A DNA stretch of 24,128 nt from Alphaproteobacteria bacterium (lineage in GTDB: Bacteria; Pseudomonadota; Alphaproteobacteria; JALRGP01), in contig JALRGP010000003.1 in the NCBI GenBank assembly GCA_023259685.1, forward strand, positions 1-24,128. The letters run 5' to 3'. This document shows, one piece after another, positions 7,555 through 16,119 of this stretch. The notes under the pieces were generated by a model, which was not told the origin of the DNA, did no database searches, and worked only from the letters and a program-made list of their open reading frames with translations. Numbering within the stretch: position 1 is the first letter of the stretch; the number at the start of each line of letters is the position of its first letter. A program made the translations under genes and the position numbers.

Positions 7555-8640
7555 ATGATTGTTACACTGCTTGCTTTTGCAATTGTTTTGGGCATTTTGG
7601 TTTTTTTTCACGAATTGGGACATTTTTGGATGGCACGGCGATGTGGTGTTCATGTGGATGTCTTTTCAATTGGTTTTGGTAAGGAATTGTGTGGCTGGAC
7701 AGACACCAAAGGAACTCGTTGGAGGATCAGCCTCGTGCCATTAGGTGGTTATGTAAAAATGTTAGGTGACGCCGATGTATCCAGTACAAAAGCTGATCCA
7801 TCAATTATTCAAAAACTGAGTGAACAAGATAAACAAAAAACGTTGGATAGTAAACATCCCAAAGATAAAATCAAAGTTGCATTGGCTGGGCCAGTTGCAA
7901 ATTTGATCTTAGCAGCGATCATTTTTTACATCATTTTGGTTTTTAAAGGTTTGCCTATTTTGTCATCCACCATTGGAAATGTTGATCATACTAGTATTGC
8001 TTATGCACAAGGGTTAAGAGAGAATGATCAAATTCAATCGGTTAATGGAATCGATATTAAAGATTTTCGCGATTTACAAAGAATATTACCCTCTTTAAAG
8101 GGGAAACTATTTGATATAGTTATCAAAAGAAACGGAGAAACCTTAACCCTTCCTATTGAATTTTTTAAAAATATAGACGGAAAAAAAGTAGAGGTAGACG
8201 TTCTTGGTATCAGTTCAAAAGATTTGGAATTTAAGCCTGTCCCTCCTCTTCGTTCACTGGGGTTATCTTTAGAATTGGTGGCAAACAACACAAAAAAAAT
8301 GTTAAATGATTTACCCAAAATTTTTATGAGTAAAGAACATCGAAAACAAATTGGCAGTATGTTTACGATTGCTGATGTGGCTGGACAAACTTTTTCTCAA
8401 GGAATTTGGGTGTTTTTACAATTTATGGCAATTTTTTCAATCAATTTAGGCGTGCTAAATTTACTGCCCGTTCCCATGTTGGATGGTGGTCAAATCATGA
8501 TCAATGGCATTGAGTGGATCATTAGGAGACCGCTGCCAGAAAAAATAAAAACTGTTTTATTATATGCGGGTATAGCTGTTGTCATTGGCGTGATGGCGTT
8601 AGGGATGTTTAATGATGTAATGAAGTATATTTTTCATTAG
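7555..8640 (+). CDS. rseP: Site-2 intramembrane zinc metalloprotease RseP (MmpA-like)
   Basis: This family cuts membrane-anchored substrates within the bilayer; known roles are anti-sigma factor release in gammaproteobacteria, MmpA cleavage of PodJ in Caulobacter, and removal of remnant signal peptides. The HExxH zinc motif is at residues 19-23 (HELGH) in the first membrane span, and the third ligand region is PVPMLDGGQ with Asp310. A GGYVKMLGD beta-loop and one PDZ domain (about 140-215) lie between. At 361 residues it has one PDZ rather than the two of E. coli RseP, which is usual for short alphaproteobacterial forms. In most relatives it directly precedes bamA; here bamA is about 4 kb away on the opposite strand. 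A stem-loop follows it. Confidence 0.96.
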   Translation: MIVTLLAFAIVLGILVFFHELGHFWMARRCGVHVDVFSIGFGKELCGWTDTKGTRWRISLVPLGGYVKMLGDADVSSTKADPSIIQKLSEQDKQKTLDSKHPKDKIKVALAGPVANLILAAIIFYIILVFKGLPILSSTIGNVDHTSIAYAQGLRENDQIQSVNGIDIKDFRDLQRILPSLKGKLFDIVIKRNGETLTLPIEFFKNIDGKKVEVDVLGISSKDLEFKPVPPLRSLGLSLELVANNTKKMLNDLPKIFMSKEHRKQIGSMFTIADVAGQTFSQGIWVFLQFMAIFSINLGVLNLLPVPMLDGGQIMINGIEWIIRRPLPEKIKTVLLYAGIAVVIGVMALGMFNDVMKYIFH

Positions 8641-8649
8641 AGTTCTTTC

Positions 8650-8688
8650 AAGAATGATGGGTGATGCTCTCAACTCATCATTCTTTCA
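8650..8688 (+). terminator. Stem-loop after rseP, probable terminator
   Basis: AAGAATGATG at 8650-8659 pairs perfectly with CATCATTCTT at 8676-8685; a wobble and two further pairs can extend the stem inward. The T-tract that follows is short (TTTC), so termination may be partial. It lies just after the rseP stop codon and before the lpxC promoter region. Confidence 0.6.
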
Positions 8689-8732
8689 ACGGTTGAGGCA
8701 GAAAAATCATGGTCATGTATATTTGTAATATT

Positions 8733-8761
8733 TTGTCACTTTCAATATAGTCGTTTATAGG
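8733..8761 (+). promoter_or_regulatory. Candidate promoter for the lpxC-glmM operon
   Basis: TTGTCA (8733-8738, 5 of 6 consensus) is followed after 17 bases by TATAGG (8756-8761, 4 of 6). The -35 hexamer is the same as that of the ndk promoter. Transcription would start near 8768, about 30 bases before the lpxC ATG. It lies downstream of the rseP stem-loop, consistent with a separate transcription unit. Confidence 0.45.
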
Positions 8762-8799
8762 AAATTCTGATAGTAAGGAAGAGACGTATCTTTTGGTGA

Positions 8800-9687
8800 A
8801 TGCAAAAAATGGCATTATTAAATCAAATACATGATTTTATTGAACAAAAAACGGTATTTAATGACGTTACTTTTCACGGGAAAGGTGTTCATTTGAACAA
8901 ACTGGCAACTATTGTCATCAAACCATCACTAAAACCAGGTATTTTTTTCCAAAGGATCGATATTCCAGGATCTTTGCCGATTCCTGCCCATTTCAGATTT
9001 GTTAAAAATACAAACTTTTCAACCTATTTAGAAAAAGATCATGTGTCTATTCAAACAATTGAACATGTCCTAGCAGCCCTTGAAGGATGTGGCGTGACCA
9101 ATGCGATCATTGAGGTTGATGGTTCAGAAATTCCAATTTTGGATGGCAGTGCGATTGTTTTTTATAATGAGCTCATTAAAAGCCCCCTTAGATCTTTAAA
9201 TCAAAGTTATCCAATCTATCATTTAGCTGAACAAATCATTGTTGAAACAAGTTATGGTCATATTAAGGCATGGCCAACACCGCATTCCTATGCATCATTT
9301 CATATGACGATTAATGCTAAAAATCGTTTTGGGGATAAACTTGGACATCAAAGTCTGTCTTATTCAATGGATCAGGACTTTAAAAATATTGCAATGGCAC
9401 GGACCTTTGGGTGTTATGAAGAGGGCTTGTTGATGCAACAAAAAGGTCTTGCATTAGGTGCCAGTTTGGACAATACACTGGTTATCAAAGATCATGACAT
9501 TTTAAATCCTTCTGGTATGCGTATTGACAATGAAATGGCACGTCACAAAATATTAGACGCCATTGGTGATTTTTCTTTGTTTCCACAAAAAATTATTGCC
9601 CATTTTGACATTTATAATGGTGGACATACGCTCAACCATTTATTTCTACAAAAACTTGATTCTCTAAAAATTTCAAAGGATATCTAA
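8800..9687 (+). CDS. lpxC: UDP-3-O-acyl-N-acetylglucosamine deacetylase LpxC
   Basis: LpxC performs the first committed, zinc-dependent step of lipid A synthesis in the cytosol. The zinc ligands are visible at His89 (TIEHVLAAL), His249 and Asp253 (EMARHKILDAIGD), with the catalytic base His276 in GGHTLNH; all lie 10-11 positions beyond their E. coli counterparts. VTFHGKGVH near the N-terminus and PILDGSA near residue 111 are further family blocks. Length, 295 residues, is normal. An ATG at 8809 is an alternative start. Its stop overlaps the glmM ATG (TAATG), so the two are translationally coupled: GlmM feeds UDP-GlcNAc synthesis and so the substrate of this pathway. The presence of LpxC shows that the organism makes lipid A. 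Confidence 0.98.
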   Translation: MQKMALLNQIHDFIEQKTVFNDVTFHGKGVHLNKLATIVIKPSLKPGIFFQRIDIPGSLPIPAHFRFVKNTNFSTYLEKDHVSIQTIEHVLAALEGCGVTNAIIEVDGSEIPILDGSAIVFYNELIKSPLRSLNQSYPIYHLAEQIIVETSYGHIKAWPTPHSYASFHMTINAKNRFGDKLGHQSLSYSMDQDFKNIAMARTFGCYEEGLLMQQKGLALGASLDNTLVIKDHDILNPSGMRIDNEMARHKILDAIGDFSLFPQKIIAHFDIYNGGHTLNHLFLQKLDSLKISKDI

Positions 9688-11033
9688 TGACGTCATCGCA
9701 AAAATTATTTGGAACGGATGGTATTCGCGGCAAAGCAAATATTTTCCCAATGACACCTGATGCAATTGTCGGCATCGCCCTTGCCACCGCGGCTTATTTT
9801 TTTAAAGCTTATGAAAAATTTTCTCACCGTTTAACGGTTGTTATCGGAAAAGACACTCGTTCATCAGGATATATGGTAGAGTCAGCGCTGCAAAGTGGGT
9901 TTGTTTCCATGGGGGCAGATGTGATTTTGCTGGGCCCCATCCCAACTCCCGCCGTTGCATATCTGACGCGATCCTTACGTGCCGATTTGGGTGTGATGAT
10001 TTCTGCATCTCATAATCCTTATGATGATAATGGTATTAAATTTTTTGATTCTACGGGGTCTAAGTTAAATGAGACACAGGAAAAAGATATTGAGGCCTTG
10101 TTCGACCACCACGGTCACTATGCACCACCCCATCACTTAGGAAAAGCGACACGTATGGACGACGGTCAATCACGTTATTTGGAATTTGTGAAAAGTGCTT
10201 TTCCAAAGGATATGCGTTTGGACGGTCTTAAAATCGTCGTTGATTGTGCCCACGGAGCCAGTTACAAAATTGCTCCAAAGGTATTGTGGGAATTGGGAGC
10301 AGAAGTGATCTCCATTGGCGTACAACCAGACGGCGTTAATATTAATCATCAATGTGGTGCCACGTACTTGAGTCCTCTTCAACGATGCGTTCTAGAACAC
10401 AAAGCGGACGTTGGAATTGCCTTGGACGGGGACGCTGACCGCTTAATGATGGTTGATCACCAAGGACAAGTCATCGATGGCGATTTTATTTTAGGATTCT
10501 TGGCAAAGTATCTTCATAAAGAAGGCCTTCTTAAGGGAAAAGGCATTGTATCAACTGTCATGGCAAATTTTGGTTTGGAAAAATATTTAAACACCATGGA
10601 CCTACAGTTATTTAGAACACCTGTCGGAGATAAACATGTGATCGAGGCAATGAAAAAAACATCGTGTAATATTGGTGGTGAGCAGTCTGGTCATATTGTT
10701 TTAAGCAATCATTTGACCACAGGAGACGGGTTGTTGGCGGCGCTACAAGTGCTAGGGCTTCTTGTCAAATACCAAAAACCAGCATCTGATATTTTGAAAT
10801 TATTTGTAAAAGTTCCTCAGTTTTTAAAAAATGTTAAAATCAGCCCTTCTGTTCTAAAAAACACCTCCATTCAAGAGCTGATTCAAAAAGAAGAATCGCG
10901 ACTAAAGGATGGGCGTTGTTTAATTCGTCCATCTGGAACGGAGCCATTGGTGCGTATTATGTTAGAAGGGTATGATCAAGATTTAATGGATAGTATTGCC
11001 CATAATATTGAAGAGATTTTAAAAAAATCGTGA
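9687..11033 (+). CDS. glmM: Phosphoglucosamine mutase GlmM
   Basis: GlmM interconverts glucosamine-6-phosphate and glucosamine-1-phosphate on the way to UDP-GlcNAc, the precursor of peptidoglycan and lipid A. The 448-residue protein has LFGTDGIRG at the N-terminus, the phosphoserine loop ISASHNPYDDNG with active Ser108, the metal-binding loop DGDADR (Asp247, 249 and 251), a sugar-specificity loop GGEQSGH, and the phosphate-binding RPSGTEPLVR near the C-terminus. It overlaps lpxC by one base and overlaps the next gene by four (GTGA), so the three genes form a tight operon. In many alphaproteobacteria glmM follows ftsH and folP; this linkage to lpxC is different. Confidence 0.98.
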   Translation: MTSSQKLFGTDGIRGKANIFPMTPDAIVGIALATAAYFFKAYEKFSHRLTVVIGKDTRSSGYMVESALQSGFVSMGADVILLGPIPTPAVAYLTRSLRADLGVMISASHNPYDDNGIKFFDSTGSKLNETQEKDIEALFDHHGHYAPPHHLGKATRMDDGQSRYLEFVKSAFPKDMRLDGLKIVVDCAHGASYKIAPKVLWELGAEVISIGVQPDGVNINHQCGATYLSPLQRCVLEHKADVGIALDGDADRLMMVDHQGQVIDGDFILGFLAKYLHKEGLLKGKGIVSTVMANFGLEKYLNTMDLQLFRTPVGDKHVIEAMKKTSCNIGGEQSGHIVLSNHLTTGDGLLAALQVLGLLVKYQKPASDILKLFVKVPQFLKNVKISPSVLKNTSIQELIQKEESRLKDGRCLIRPSGTEPLVRIMLEGYDQDLMDSIAHNIEEILKKS

Positions 11034-12061
11034 ATCCCGATTTCACCCCTGAAAAAACTCATCACCGCACAGACGGTTTTGTCAATCGTTACCTGCCGAG
11101 ATCTCACAAAAAAGGTGTTTTTAAATGGATATGTAACCGTGTTTGGAATAGACTGCCCAAACCTCCATCTGAACCTATTCAAGGCATAGAACCAAATCTT
11201 GAGCTCATTCACAGAAAAATTTTAGAACCGCGCGCCACATGGATTGGCCATTCAACCGTTTTATTTCAAATTGATGGTGTGAATATATTAACGGATCCTC
11301 ATTTTGGAAAACGGGCATCTCCCATTGGTTTTCTTGGGCCTAAACGTCATCAAGAGCCTGGTATTCCCTTTGATCAATTACCACCCATTCATGTGGTTTT
11401 GTTATCCCATAATCACTGGGATCATTTGGATCAAGATAGCGTTCAAATGCTAATAGATCATCATCAAAATATCTCCTTTTTTGTGCCACTCGGTGTTCAA
11501 TATTGGTTCAAAAAATATATTAAGGGGGCCATCATTGAAGGAAGTCAGGCTAATGTTATTGCTTTAGATTGGGACCAATTTTATACAATCAAAGGAAAAA
11601 ACCATTCTATAGATCTGTATTTTTTAGCCGTACAACATTGGAGTGCGCGTTACGTTAAGGATAGATATCAGACTTTATGGGGTAGCTGGGCTGTTATTCA
11701 TCCCCATTACCGTTTTTGGTTTTCAGGGGATTTGGCCTATTCAAAAGACGTGCAAGATATTGCACAAAAAATGGGGCAATTTGATTTGGCAGCGATTGCT
11801 ATTGGTGCTTATGAGCCTCGTTGGTTTATGAAAGAGTCTCATATTAATCCAACGGAAGCTTTGAAAGTCATGCTTGATATTGGTGCCAAAAAAGCAATTG
11901 CCATCCATTGGGGAACGTTTGAGGGACTCAGTGATGAACCGTTAGATCAACCGGCTAAAGACTTGCAAACAGCCCTCGAGAAATATGCGCAGCAATTCAA
12001 GAGATCTCATCCTGATTTCAAGGTGCTACGCCACGGTGAGACTGTTATATCAACTTTTTGA
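11030..12061 (+). CDS. Metallo-beta-lactamase-fold hydrolase, NAPE-PLD/UlaG-like
   Basis: A 343-residue metal-dependent hydrolase. The MBL signature HxHxDH is at 127-132 (SHNHWDHLD), preceded by TWIGHSTVLFQIDG and ILTDPHF, and followed by FSGDLAYS and AIHWGTFEG, giving the remaining metal ligands. This pattern is the N-acyl-phosphatidylethanolamine phospholipase D-like branch, some of whose members act on phospholipids; the bacterial substrate is generally unknown. There is no signal peptide, although residues 26-45 are basic and aromatic and might contact a membrane. The GTG start overlaps the glmM stop, so it is co-expressed with lpxC and glmM. A phospholipid or lipid A-related role is a guess from context only. 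It converges on holC with an 8-base gap. Confidence 0.88.
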   Translation: MNPDFTPEKTHHRTDGFVNRYLPRSHKKGVFKWICNRVWNRLPKPPSEPIQGIEPNLELIHRKILEPRATWIGHSTVLFQIDGVNILTDPHFGKRASPIGFLGPKRHQEPGIPFDQLPPIHVVLLSHNHWDHLDQDSVQMLIDHHQNISFFVPLGVQYWFKKYIKGAIIEGSQANVIALDWDQFYTIKGKNHSIDLYFLAVQHWSARYVKDRYQTLWGSWAVIHPHYRFWFSGDLAYSKDVQDIAQKMGQFDLAAIAIGAYEPRWFMKESHINPTEALKVMLDIGAKKAIAIHWGTFEGLSDEPLDQPAKDLQTALEKYAQQFKRSHPDFKVLRHGETVISTF

Positions 12062-12064
12062 ACG

Positions 12065-12090
12065 GAGGGTCATTCTTTTTTTGACCACTC
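12065..12090. terminator. Weak stem-loop at the convergent junction
   Basis: GAG-GGTCA (12065-12072) can pair with TGACC-A-CTC (12082-12090) with one bulged A; the loop is largely T. It lies between two convergent genes and overlaps the end of holC. There is no good T-tract after the stem on either strand, so a terminator role is tentative. Confidence 0.25.
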
Positions 12091-12504
12091 ACCTTTGGGT
12101 GTTTGTATAAACCACTGGGGGACACAATGTTTTTGATAGAATAAAAACTTTTTATCTGCGATTGTTTGATCTAATGTATTAAAAATCTCTATGATTCTCT
12201 CAACGCTTGTTACCTCGATCGGTGTAGATATTAAATTGACAATGACGTTAGGATCATCCATATCAATAATCGTACTGAGCCAGATGGGTTGTTGCGCCTT
12301 AAAATCTGCCATATCTACGGCACATCCATGCGGTAAAAAAGACAATTGAGAATACGTCCAAAGGAGCGTGTTCAATGATTGAACCTGCTCCATATCTCTG
12401 CATAAAATCAAACAACGCTTCTGCGATGCATAGATTTTTTCAACAATTTTAGGCAAGACCTTTTCAATAGGGTCTTGCGTTGTTTCATAAAAATTAACAA
12501 TCAT
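12070..12504 (-). CDS. holC: DNA polymerase III subunit chi
   Basis: HolC (chi) links the clamp-loader complex to SSB at the replication fork. The 144-residue protein starts MIVNFYETT and carries the family's typical central block: LCRDMEQVQSLNTLLWTYSQLSFLPHG followed by QPIWLST. Length fits the family. Its ATG overlaps the bamA stop by one base, so it is translated from the bamA transcript. The common partner in other proteobacteria is pepA; pairing with bamA is unusual in my knowledge and probably reflects rearrangement. Confidence 0.9.
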   Translation of the reverse strand: MIVNFYETTQDPIEKVLPKIVEKIYASQKRCLILCRDMEQVQSLNTLLWTYSQLSFLPHGCAVDMADFKAQQPIWLSTIIDMDDPNVIVNLISTPIEVTSVERIIEIFNTLDQTIADKKFLFYQKHCVPQWFIQTPKGEWSKKE

Positions 12505-14795
12505 TAAAACCTTGAAGAAAAACTGATGAAAAAACGTCGCGTTTGGTCAAAGGATTTTTTCTTAATCGGCACCGCATAAAAAATACCAATGGGGCCAAAT
12601 GGAGATGTCCATAAAATGCCAGGACCTGCAGACACTCTTGGGGCTTTACTGTCTAAAATTTGAGGCATTTTTGATCCGGACGGAAGTGGAGAAACCCTAG
12701 ATTGCCCAGGTTTCCAGCTGGCGCCAACATCAATAAACAATGTTCCAAATAGCCCCCATTCCTTTGGGGCGCCGATGGGCAATTTAACCTCTGCGCTGCC
12801 CCGGTACATGCGTGTACCTCGGATACAATCTTTGTCGGTTGTTGCCATATCTCTTGGGCCAATTCCATCAAACTCAAATCCACGCAGTGATTCTCCCCCC
12901 ATGGAAAAGCTGTCCACAATACGAATAGTTTTTTTCCTTATGCTATGAAGCATACCAAATTCACAACTTAGTTTAAATACAATACTTTCTTCTTCGCCAA
13001 TACCTTTATAAACGGCCGCAGACGCAGACGTTTCTAAAAATGAGACGTTACCGCCAACACCGGCAAATTGGTTACCAAAAGAAAATAAAAATCCAGATGT
13101 TGGATTCATAAAACTGTTTAATGTGGAGAAAAATACCGTATGTCCAACGGCGGATTTAAAACTGCTTTTTGCTTGGTCACGAATGATGGCACTGCCTTCA
13201 TCTCTGACGCCTGAAATTTTTGTATTTTGAATAGTATAGTAAACCTTTTGAGACCAATGTTTTGTGAGTGGATAACGAAGACCAACGGTCGTTCCAATAT
13301 CCATTTCTTTAAATCCTTTTGCTCTGGTTGATCGAAATCCAAATACGTTTAAGCTGGCAGCCAAATGACGATCTAAAAATCTAGGATCCGTGATACCGAC
13401 ATTAAGACCTTGGGTTTTTTTTGACGCAGATACATTAAGGCTGGTAATACGACCTGTTCCCATAAGGTTATTTTCACGGTGGCCAACATTGAGACCTGGG
13501 CCGTCAATGGTCGAGTAAGTGATGCCTCCTGAAATTTCACCAGTCGGTTGTTCTTCAACACGCACCATTAAATTAGCCAAATCTGGCTCAGACCCTTGGG
13601 CTGTTTCCACATGAACTTCTTTAAAGTAGTTCAAATCTTTTAACATAGCTTCGGCGAGTTTAATTTTTTGTGCGTCGTAGGCGTCTGCTTCAAAAATGGG
13701 AATCTCTCGTCGGATCACATGGTCACGAGTACGATCATTGCCAACGATATCAATGCGTTCGATACGCACCTTGATACCTTCTTTAATCTTGTAAAGTATA
13801 TGAACGGTTTTGTTTTTCGTGTCTTGGGTTTCAATAATTTGAACATCTAAAAAAGCATATCCTTGAGAAGCAATTTTTTCTTTGAGTCTTAAAGATGTTT
13901 TTTCTAAAAGTTTTTTACTGTACTCATCACCTTTGGTATATTGAATATTTTTCAATAAGTCGTCTTTTTTAACGCCTGGAATATCACATTCAATTGATGT
14001 AGATCCAAAGGTAAATACATTTCCTTCATCAATGGTTATGGTGATGTAAAACTCATCTTGATCTTGGCTGAGTTCTGATATGGCAGATAAAATTTGCGCA
14101 TTAGGATGTCCATGATCATGATAAAATTTTTGAATAGCTTGCTGATCCGAAATAAAACGCTCTGGATCATACACATCATCATTGGCCCAAAAACGATACC
14201 AACGATACTGCTTGGATTGTAGGCATTCCTCTAGACGTTTTGAACTAAATGTTTTGTTGCCGATAAATTTAATATTTTTAATAAAAACAGGTTTTCCTTC
14301 ATCAATTTCAAAAACTAAATTTACACGATTTTGATCTAAATGAATCAGTTTTGGATTCACTTTGGCTTGGTAACGTCCCATACGACGGTAGGCCTCCAAC
14401 AATTGTTGTAAAGCTAATTGAACCTTTGATTTTGACAAAATTTCTCTTGGCTTTAAGGTCATAAATTTTTGGATATCATCATCTTTTAATTTATCGTTTC
14501 CCTCAAATTGTATTTTATTAATACTGGGGTTTTCTTCTACCTTGATTGTTAAAATACCGCTATCAAATGATATATGGACATCTTTAAAATAACCGGTCTC
14601 AAATAAATCTTTTAAACACGTATCAATAACGTCGGTCGATATAGGATCGCCAGTTTTAATGGATAAATAGGATTCAATTGTTTGTTGTTCAATTCTTTTG
14701 TTCCCTTCTGTAACAATCTTTGATAATGGCGATGCTGTTAAAAAACTGATTTTCAATACATACAAAATACATAAAATAAAACGCAAGTGATTCAA
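12504..14795 (-). CDS. bamA: Outer membrane protein assembly factor BamA
   Basis: BamA is the Omp85 barrel that inserts beta-barrel proteins into the outer membrane. The 763-residue product has a signal peptide (about residues 1-22), five POTRA repeats to about residue 425 (for example IQFEGNDKLKDDDIQKF and IDIVGNDRTRDHVIRREI), and a barrel domain. The conserved loop-6 motif appears as SLRGFEFDG near residue 640 (VRGF/Y in most relatives), and the last residue is the expected phenylalanine of the C-terminal beta-signal (SFSSRF). The start is a TTG at 14795, with AAAGAG about 10 bases before it; no nearby ATG keeps the signal peptide. Downstream holC overlaps by one base. Upstream there is an unusual 454-bp gap. 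Confidence 0.97.
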   Translation of the reverse strand: MNHLRFILCILYVLKISFLTASPLSKIVTEGNKRIEQQTIESYLSIKTGDPISTDVIDTCLKDLFETGYFKDVHISFDSGILTIKVEENPSINKIQFEGNDKLKDDDIQKFMTLKPREILSKSKVQLALQQLLEAYRRMGRYQAKVNPKLIHLDQNRVNLVFEIDEGKPVFIKNIKFIGNKTFSSKRLEECLQSKQYRWYRFWANDDVYDPERFISDQQAIQKFYHDHGHPNAQILSAISELSQDQDEFYITITIDEGNVFTFGSTSIECDIPGVKKDDLLKNIQYTKGDEYSKKLLEKTSLRLKEKIASQGYAFLDVQIIETQDTKNKTVHILYKIKEGIKVRIERIDIVGNDRTRDHVIRREIPIFEADAYDAQKIKLAEAMLKDLNYFKEVHVETAQGSEPDLANLMVRVEEQPTGEISGGITYSTIDGPGLNVGHRENNLMGTGRITSLNVSASKKTQGLNVGITDPRFLDRHLAASLNVFGFRSTRAKGFKEMDIGTTVGLRYPLTKHWSQKVYYTIQNTKISGVRDEGSAIIRDQAKSSFKSAVGHTVFFSTLNSFMNPTSGFLFSFGNQFAGVGGNVSFLETSASAAVYKGIGEEESIVFKLSCEFGMLHSIRKKTIRIVDSFSMGGESLRGFEFDGIGPRDMATTDKDCIRGTRMYRGSAEVKLPIGAPKEWGLFGTLFIDVGASWKPGQSRVSPLPSGSKMPQILDSKAPRVSAGPGILWTSPFGPIGIFYAVPIKKKSFDQTRRFFISFSSRF

Positions 14796-15249
14796 TAATG
14801 TATGACTCTTTATAAGATGATAGATAATTTTTTAAAAAAAGGTAACTACCCAGGTTAATGGTCTTGCCACCTGACGATTTTTTGTAAATGGACAAATACG
14901 TAGAATCGAAGCCATCTTCTGCGACACCAAAACTTTGGGAATATAGAAATAGAGTCCGGTGGTAAGGTATATAGATCAGTTTAGCCAAATGAGCAGAATT
15001 TTTTAAATATTTGCAATTAATATAAATTTATTTAGATTTAAAAATTAATTTTTCTAAAAAACAAAAAATATCACACTGAGAAAAAAATAAGTGAATAATG
15101 TATTGAATGTTTATTTATTTTTATGATAATTTAAATAATGCGGAACACATTCATGATTGAAAAATAAAATATCTATCATGGCTGTGGACCCATTTCCAAA
15201 GGCAATGGTGCCATTTGGAAGGTTTTTAATTTTCTAAAGAGTACACAAC
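14796..15249. other. Gene-poor 454-bp region with an island of higher G+C
   Basis: No convincing protein gene is present. Positions 14841-15000 contain about 40% G+C (64 of 160 by hand count), while 15001-15120 have about 12%. The island holds several short self-complementary pieces: GGTA/TACC at 14841-14850, CAGG...CCTG at 14851-14873, and CCAAA/TTTGG near 14927-14938. A minus-strand frame of about 99 codons crosses it and runs into the 5' end of bamA, but most of its length is antisense-like sequence with no recognisable domain. The rest is A/T-rich, with a terminator-like hairpin near the right end. The island could be a structured RNA, the bamA leader, or a mobile-element remnant. Confidence 0.5.
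15194..15227 (+). terminator. Terminator-like hairpin just before the 15250 gene
   Basis: TTCCAAA (15194-15200) pairs with TTTGGAA (15214-15220); inside it, GGC (15201-15203) pairs with GCC (15210-15212) with one bulged A and an AATGGT loop. GGTTTTT follows at 15221-15227. No plus-strand protein gene lies upstream, so it may end an unannotated small transcript or act as an attenuator in the leader of the next gene. Confidence 0.5.
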
Positions 15250-16055
15250 GTGTGTAAAAAAATTGTTTTAACGCTATTGGTAAGTACGGCAATCCATTCT
15301 ATGGAGGACTCGCAGGAGGCTGAGATAGCACAACAGCAAATAGATCTAATAAGAGATTGTAAATATTCTCAAGAATCATTTAAAAGTTGCATGAAAAATT
15401 TGAACCAATATGATGGTGAGAAACTAGATTTAATTAAAAAAGAGCTCAAAAGAAAACTAAGTTCAATTGATGTGTATCAAATGAAACAAAATTTGCTTTC
15501 ATTAAAAGGATATGATAATAAAAATATTTTTGAATTTTTGACGAAAAAAAGTTCCGAACAATTTGTTGATTCTTCTTCGAACAATAAAAAATTATCATCG
15601 CTTGGTGGAAGTGGCAAGAAAAATGGCCTGCTCGTGGACACGCAATCACAATTAAATCAAGTTTCTCAGAAGCCATTGAATTTATTTGAAGAAAAATATA
15701 CCAATGAAAATTTATGGCCGAAAAAACGAAGTCTTTCTCTTGATAGTGGTTTAAGCAGAGATTCTCTCTATTATAAATCTGAATTAATGAACTTGGATAC
15801 ATTGGTTAATAAAGAAAACGATCCCCAAAAAATTAAAAATATTTATGAAAAAATAAAAGAAAACTTAGTAAAATTCAGCAAAAAAAAGAAGAAGAACTTA
15901 GTATTGAAATAAGAGAAAAAATGGAACTCAAATATCAACAAGAAGCTAGGGCACGTTATGCAGAAGGATGCCGCCATGGTTGTATTTATAAATTTTACAC
16001 GAGAAAAAATATAATTACAATTGAAAATGCACCGCTCAAGGTTCAAAAAGTTTAA
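15250..16055 (+). pseudogene. Hypothetical secreted protein gene split by a frame change in an A8 run
   Basis: I do not recognise the family. The first frame starts at a GTG (15250) with AAAGAG upstream and encodes 220 residues to 15912: a signal-peptide-like start (KKIVLTLLVSTAIHS, ending near residue 17), then a highly charged, Lys/Glu/Asn/Ser-rich chain likely to be helical. Eight A residues at 15880-15887 end the first frame's natural sequence in KKKKKN. From the same run the -1 frame continues for about 56 codons to a TAA at 16053-16055 with similar charged helical composition (EEELSIEIREKMELKYQQEARARYAEG) and a Cys-containing end. The whole would be about 268 residues. Either one A was lost, or slippage on the A-run restores the frame. 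Confidence 0.6.
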
Positions 16056-16119
16056 TTTATTTTTGAATGACAAGTCAGTCGCATCAATGTTGCGCTTGTT
16101 TACTTTTTATTATCCTACA

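Noticed and set aside
14895..14925. tRNA T-arm-like GGCTTCGATTC on the minus strand in the composition island
   Set aside because: The flanking bases do not form a T-stem, and no acceptor, D- or anticodon arms can be built around it.
14689..14988. Minus-strand open frame of 99 codons overlapping the 5' end of bamA
   Set aside because: It runs about 100 bases into bamA in another frame, has no recognisable domain or ribosome-binding site, and its composition outside the G+C island is that of A/T-rich noise. The DNA is better described as a spacer with a composition island.
15446..15802. Minus-strand frame of 118 codons inside the 15250 gene
   Set aside because: It has no ribosome-binding site and no signal or domain. 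The plus-strand frame has a signal peptide, a ribosome-binding site and coherent composition.
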